This document shows, one piece after another, positions 61,157 through 64,000 of a stretch of DNA of 64,000 nucleotides. The stretch spans positions 558,001 to 622,000 of the forward strand of contig NZ_VWWP01000002.1 in assembly GCF_011752975.1 (NCBI RefSeq). Direction: 5' to 3'. Position 1 is the stretch's first letter. Each line of letters starts with the position of its first letter. A program made the position numbers and the translations under genes. Source of the stretch: Chryseobacterium sp. Tr-659. Lineage in GTDB: Bacteria; Bacteroidota; Bacteroidia; Flavobacteriales; Weeksellaceae. The notes under the pieces are model-generated. The model saw only the letters and a program-made list of their open reading frames with translations, made no database searches and was not told the DNA's origin.

Positions 61157-64000
61157 ATGACAGATTTCGATTTTCATAATCTACTTTTCGATATAGAATT
61201 TGAAAAGCTATGTGTAGATATTATTAATATCCGAGATAGTCCAATCAAATTTACAACATACAGACGAGGAAAAGACGGTGGCATTGATTTTAAATCTACT
61301 AACACCCAAATAAAGATTATTGGGCAATGTAAATTATATAATCCTGCCAACTACTCTTCATTTTTCACAAGTTTGAAAAATGAAGTAAAAAAATGTATCC
61401 GACAAAATCCAGATCGTTATATTCTTTGTACCAATATTACATTAAAGCCAGATTGGGCAACTGAAATTCTTGAGCTTTTTCAAGGATATATCAAAAATGA
61501 AGAAGATATTATAGATGGAGCAAAACTTAATAGGTTTCTTCGTGGTGAACAATATGAAAATAAAAAATATCAACATCTATTAAAAGTTTATTCAAAATTG
61601 CTTGTTCCAAACTTACAGTTTATTGAGCGTGAATTAGAAAAAATTGTTGATAAAAAGTATATTAATAAAACAAAATCATTTCTCAAACAGATACAAAAAG
61701 AACATAAATTATTTCATAATACTCAAATCTTGAGAAATTGTATCGATATTCTTGAGAAAAATAGAATTATTATTCTTACCGGAAATCCTGGTGTTGGAAA
61801 AACTACCACAGCCAAAATGATTGTTAATTATTTTATCAATCAAAAAGTAGAGAATGTACTTTTTCTAACTGGTACTGATTTTGATGAAATCGAAGGTCTT
61901 TATCAAGAAAATCAAATTATTGTTGTTGATGATTTTTGGGGGCAAAATTATAGCCCGAAGCAGCTTGATGGTCCTCTACTTCTAGATTTTAATAGAATCA
62001 TAAATTACTTTAAAGAAAGTGAAAATCGTTATCTTATTCTTACTTCAAGAGAGTACATCATTAAAGATGTTTTGGCCCATTCTGAGTATCAAACACAGCA
62101 AATCTTAAAAACGGAGAGATATATTGTTAACTTAGACGATTATCATGATGAAGACAAAGTCCGTATTTTTCTCAACCACCTTTTATATTATGACTTTGAA
62201 AAGTCATTTTTTAATCATTTAAAATATAGTGATATTCTTGAAGAGATTATCAAACATCCTAATTATTCACCTAGACATATTGAGGAATTTATTGAACGAT
62301 TCTTAAATTTTGAAGATCAAGGTCGATTTAATTTTTATTATTCATTTCAGGAATATCTTAACAGTCCTATTGAATACTGGAATAAAAACTTTAATGATTT
62401 AAGTGGAACATCTAAACTTATTCTTCTGTTATTGCTTATATCAAATGATTCGATTGATTTACGAAATTTAGAAAAGTCTTTTAATGTTGTACAAAGCTTT
62501 GTGCGTGAAAGCCTAAATGAGGATATAAAGCCTTTAATGTTCAATAAAGAGTTACAAATATTAGAAGATTTTTATATTATTTCAGAAAAGCAATATGATT
62601 CTGACCAAATATTTATTCGCTTTCAGAATCCAGGAATAAAAGACTTTTTAATAGAATACCTTAGAAAAGACGGTAAACTATGGATAGAGCCATTAATAAA
62701 AAAGGCAATGTTTTTTCATCAACTCGATTCTATCTTTGAGACCCAAACCCAAGAAGATGACAAACAAAATATTACATCTGGAAATCCTCTATATGGAAAA
62801 AAAATTAATCTTTCTGAAGAGTTAAAAAAAGTACTAAAAGCTAAAATACTTAAGGAGTTTAAAGAATTAAATTTTAGTTTTTATGATGATAACTTATCTG
62901 AGCGCAGCCTTCCCTCAAAGCATAATGTCGATGAAGCTAAATATCGGAAATTGTTTTTTCTTAATAATCTGTTCAATATTTCAAAAGAAGAGAATCTGGA
63001 TGTACGAAATTTTATAATTGAAGAAGTTAAAGAAGATATAAATTCATATTCATCAATTAGTTGGAAAATAATGACGGAGCGTTCAATAGGTGAATTTTCA
63101 GATATAATAAAACTATTAATTCCTTATATAGAGATAGATGCCAGCTATATAATTTATTGTTATTGGGATAATTGTACATTTATTTATGAATACTATCATC
63201 TATTTAAATTAAAAAAAATATTTCCAATAGAGTTTGATGCTTTTCTTAAAAAAAATGTTACTGAAATAAAAGAAGATATAAAATATCAAATAATAGATGA
63301 AATAGAATATTATAGAGATAACAATATGGAATCTAAGCTTGATACACTTTTAGATTATTACATAGAAGAAATTTGTACAAAATATAAAATCAGGCTTACT
63401 TCTAAATTTATTAAAAAAATTGAGGATGCTGCAAAACGTGAGATATTTTTACTTTCAAAACCTTTAAATAATAAGGAAATAAAGACTTTGAAAAAACTCA
63501 AATTTCAACCTAGATATAAGTTTAAGCCTAAAAAATTTGATAATGTTGTAAATGAATATATACTTGATAATTCGGATGAAGATTTTGAGCCAATTAAATA
63601 TCTTAAAACTATCAAGAATAACAAAAAATTAATTAACATACTAAACTTAAATGACGATGAATCTATATCAGCTCCTTTTAAACATAACAAAGATATATTT
63701 TCTTTTTTTATTCATTGGTTAGAGCATGAAGCTATTTCTTTATCTTCTTTTGATAACTATACTCTTCTAGATTCCTTTTTTATTTTTTATTGCAAAAGTA
63801 AAAATATTGATTCTATCCTTTTTAAAAACGTTTTCTATGAACTGACAAAAAATAGTTTTGACCATGACTTCTCAATTCCAAAAATTCGGATTGAAAAACT
63901 TTTTATTCAATATAATATTCCACATCATCATGTAGAAATATTATCACCAATTATCATTGCTAATAAAAGATGGTATGAATTTTCTGGTTCTGATTTTAAA
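61157..64000 (+). CDS. Restriction endonuclease-like/STAND NTPase defence protein, 3' end missing
   Basis: At least 948 residues; no stop before the window ends. Residues ~1-90 form a restriction-endonuclease (Mrr-like) domain, with the D-(Q)xK motif as Asp44 in GKDGGIDF and Gln57/Lys59 in IIGQCKLY. The NTPase domain has Walker A GNPGVGKTTT (Lys215) and Walker B VVDDFWG (Asp258/Asp259), of the nSTAND3 kind. Residues beyond ~480 are helical and leucine-rich without clear repeats; they should be the sensor. Fusions of a nuclease with an STAND NTPase are typical of phage-defence proteins that cut DNA when a sensor is triggered. The codon usage is very AT-rich. Confidence 0.85.
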   Translation, partial: MTDFDFHNLLFDIEFEKLCVDIINIRDSPIKFTTYRRGKDGGIDFKSTNTQIKIIGQCKLYNPANYSSFFTSLKNEVKKCIRQNPDRYILCTNITLKPDWATEILELFQGYIKNEEDIIDGAKLNRFLRGEQYENKKYQHLLKVYSKLLVPNLQFIERELEKIVDKKYINKTKSFLKQIQKEHKLFHNTQILRNCIDILEKNRIIILTGNPGVGKTTTAKMIVNYFINQKVENVLFLTGTDFDEIEGLYQENQIIVVDDFWGQNYSPKQLDGPLLLDFNRIINYFKESENRYLILTSREYIIKDVLAHSEYQTQQILKTERYIVNLDDYHDEDKVRIFLNHLLYYDFEKSFFNHLKYSDILEEIIKHPNYSPRHIEEFIERFLNFEDQGRFNFYYSFQEYLNSPIEYWNKNFNDLSGTSKLILLLLLISNDSIDLRNLEKSFNVVQSFVRESLNEDIKPLMFNKELQILEDFYIISEKQYDSDQIFIRFQNPGIKDFLIEYLRKDGKLWIEPLIKKAMFFHQLDSIFETQTQEDDKQNITSGNPLYGKKINLSEELKKVLKAKILKEFKELNFSFYDDNLSERSLPSKHNVDEAKYRKLFFLNNLFNISKEENLDVRNFIIEEVKEDINSYSSISWKIMTERSIGEFSDIIKLLIPYIEIDASYIIYCYWDNCTFIYEYYHLFKLKKIFPIEFDAFLKKNVTEIKEDIKYQIIDEIEYYRDNNMESKLDTLLDYYIEEICTKYKIRLTSKFIKKIEDAAKREIFLLSKPLNNKEIKTLKKLKFQPRYKFKPKKFDNVVNEYILDNSDEDFEPIKYLKTIKNNKKLINILNLNDDESISAPFKHNKDIFSFFIHWLEHEAISLSSFDNYTLLDSFFIFYCKSKNIDSILFKNVFYELTKNSFDHDFSIPKIRIEKLFIQYNIPHHHVEILSPIIIANKRWYEFSGSDFK

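Overview
The window looks like the chromosome of a Chryseobacterium-like member of the Flavobacteriia. The evidence is AT-rich DNA, three proteins with C-terminal type IX secretion (T9SS) sorting domains, a TonB-dependent receptor, promoter boxes of the Bacteroidetes TAnnTTTG type, and a bacteriocin-like peptide with a leader typical of this group. No rRNA, tRNA or CRISPR array was seen.

Layout. 1-134: start of a minus-strand 3-methyladenine DNA glycosylase, cut by the window edge. 295-12069: peptide and hydroxyproline use. It holds a dipeptidyl peptidase IV-like enzyme, an Xaa-Pro aminopeptidase, an AraC regulator, a four-gene trans-4-hydroxy-L-proline operon (DapA-like deaminase, semialdehyde dehydrogenase, epimerase, FAD oxidase) and a secreted M43 metalloprotease. 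This could form a collagen or gelatin scavenging path. 13136-27313: an assimilatory sulfate locus with an Rrf2 regulator, cysH, cysD, cysN, cysE, cysK, cobA, cysJ and cysI, then a TonB receptor and a fusion of a siroheme-synthase domain to a TauE/SafE permease. 27314-31319: a tandem intergenic repeat, DoxX, a deacetylase, an AraC regulator, a Nudix hydrolase and an unknown gene.

31476-38055 is the strongest candidate for an unusual system. A 1366-residue protein reads as macro-like, LRR, Roc GTPase, COR-like and TIR. It is followed by a membrane TIR protein with a coiled coil and an OmpA-like end, and by a convergent protein with a nucleoside-deoxyribosyltransferase/TIR-like domain and TPR-like repeats. 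Together they resemble an NAD- or nucleotide-targeting immune module that could monitor the cell envelope.

38430-46529: a possible cysteine-hydrolase-like protein, a MerC/COG0523 metal operon behind paired palindromes, a Tat alkaline phosphatase, an ECF sigma/anti-sigma pair whose sigma gene lacks an ordinary start codon, MsrB, fasciclin and two ferritin-like proteins. 46806-59741: a LexA-like repressor, a glycine-zipper bacteriocin-like peptide, a lipoprotein hydrolase, and two T9SS proteins (M60 peptidase and BspA-like) whose 3' ends and downstream DNA are duplicated. Several small enzymes and regulators follow. 60025-64000: a tiny ORF, a SymE-like toxin, an XRE regulator and a restriction-endonuclease/STAND NTPase that runs off the end, which together look like a second defence locus.
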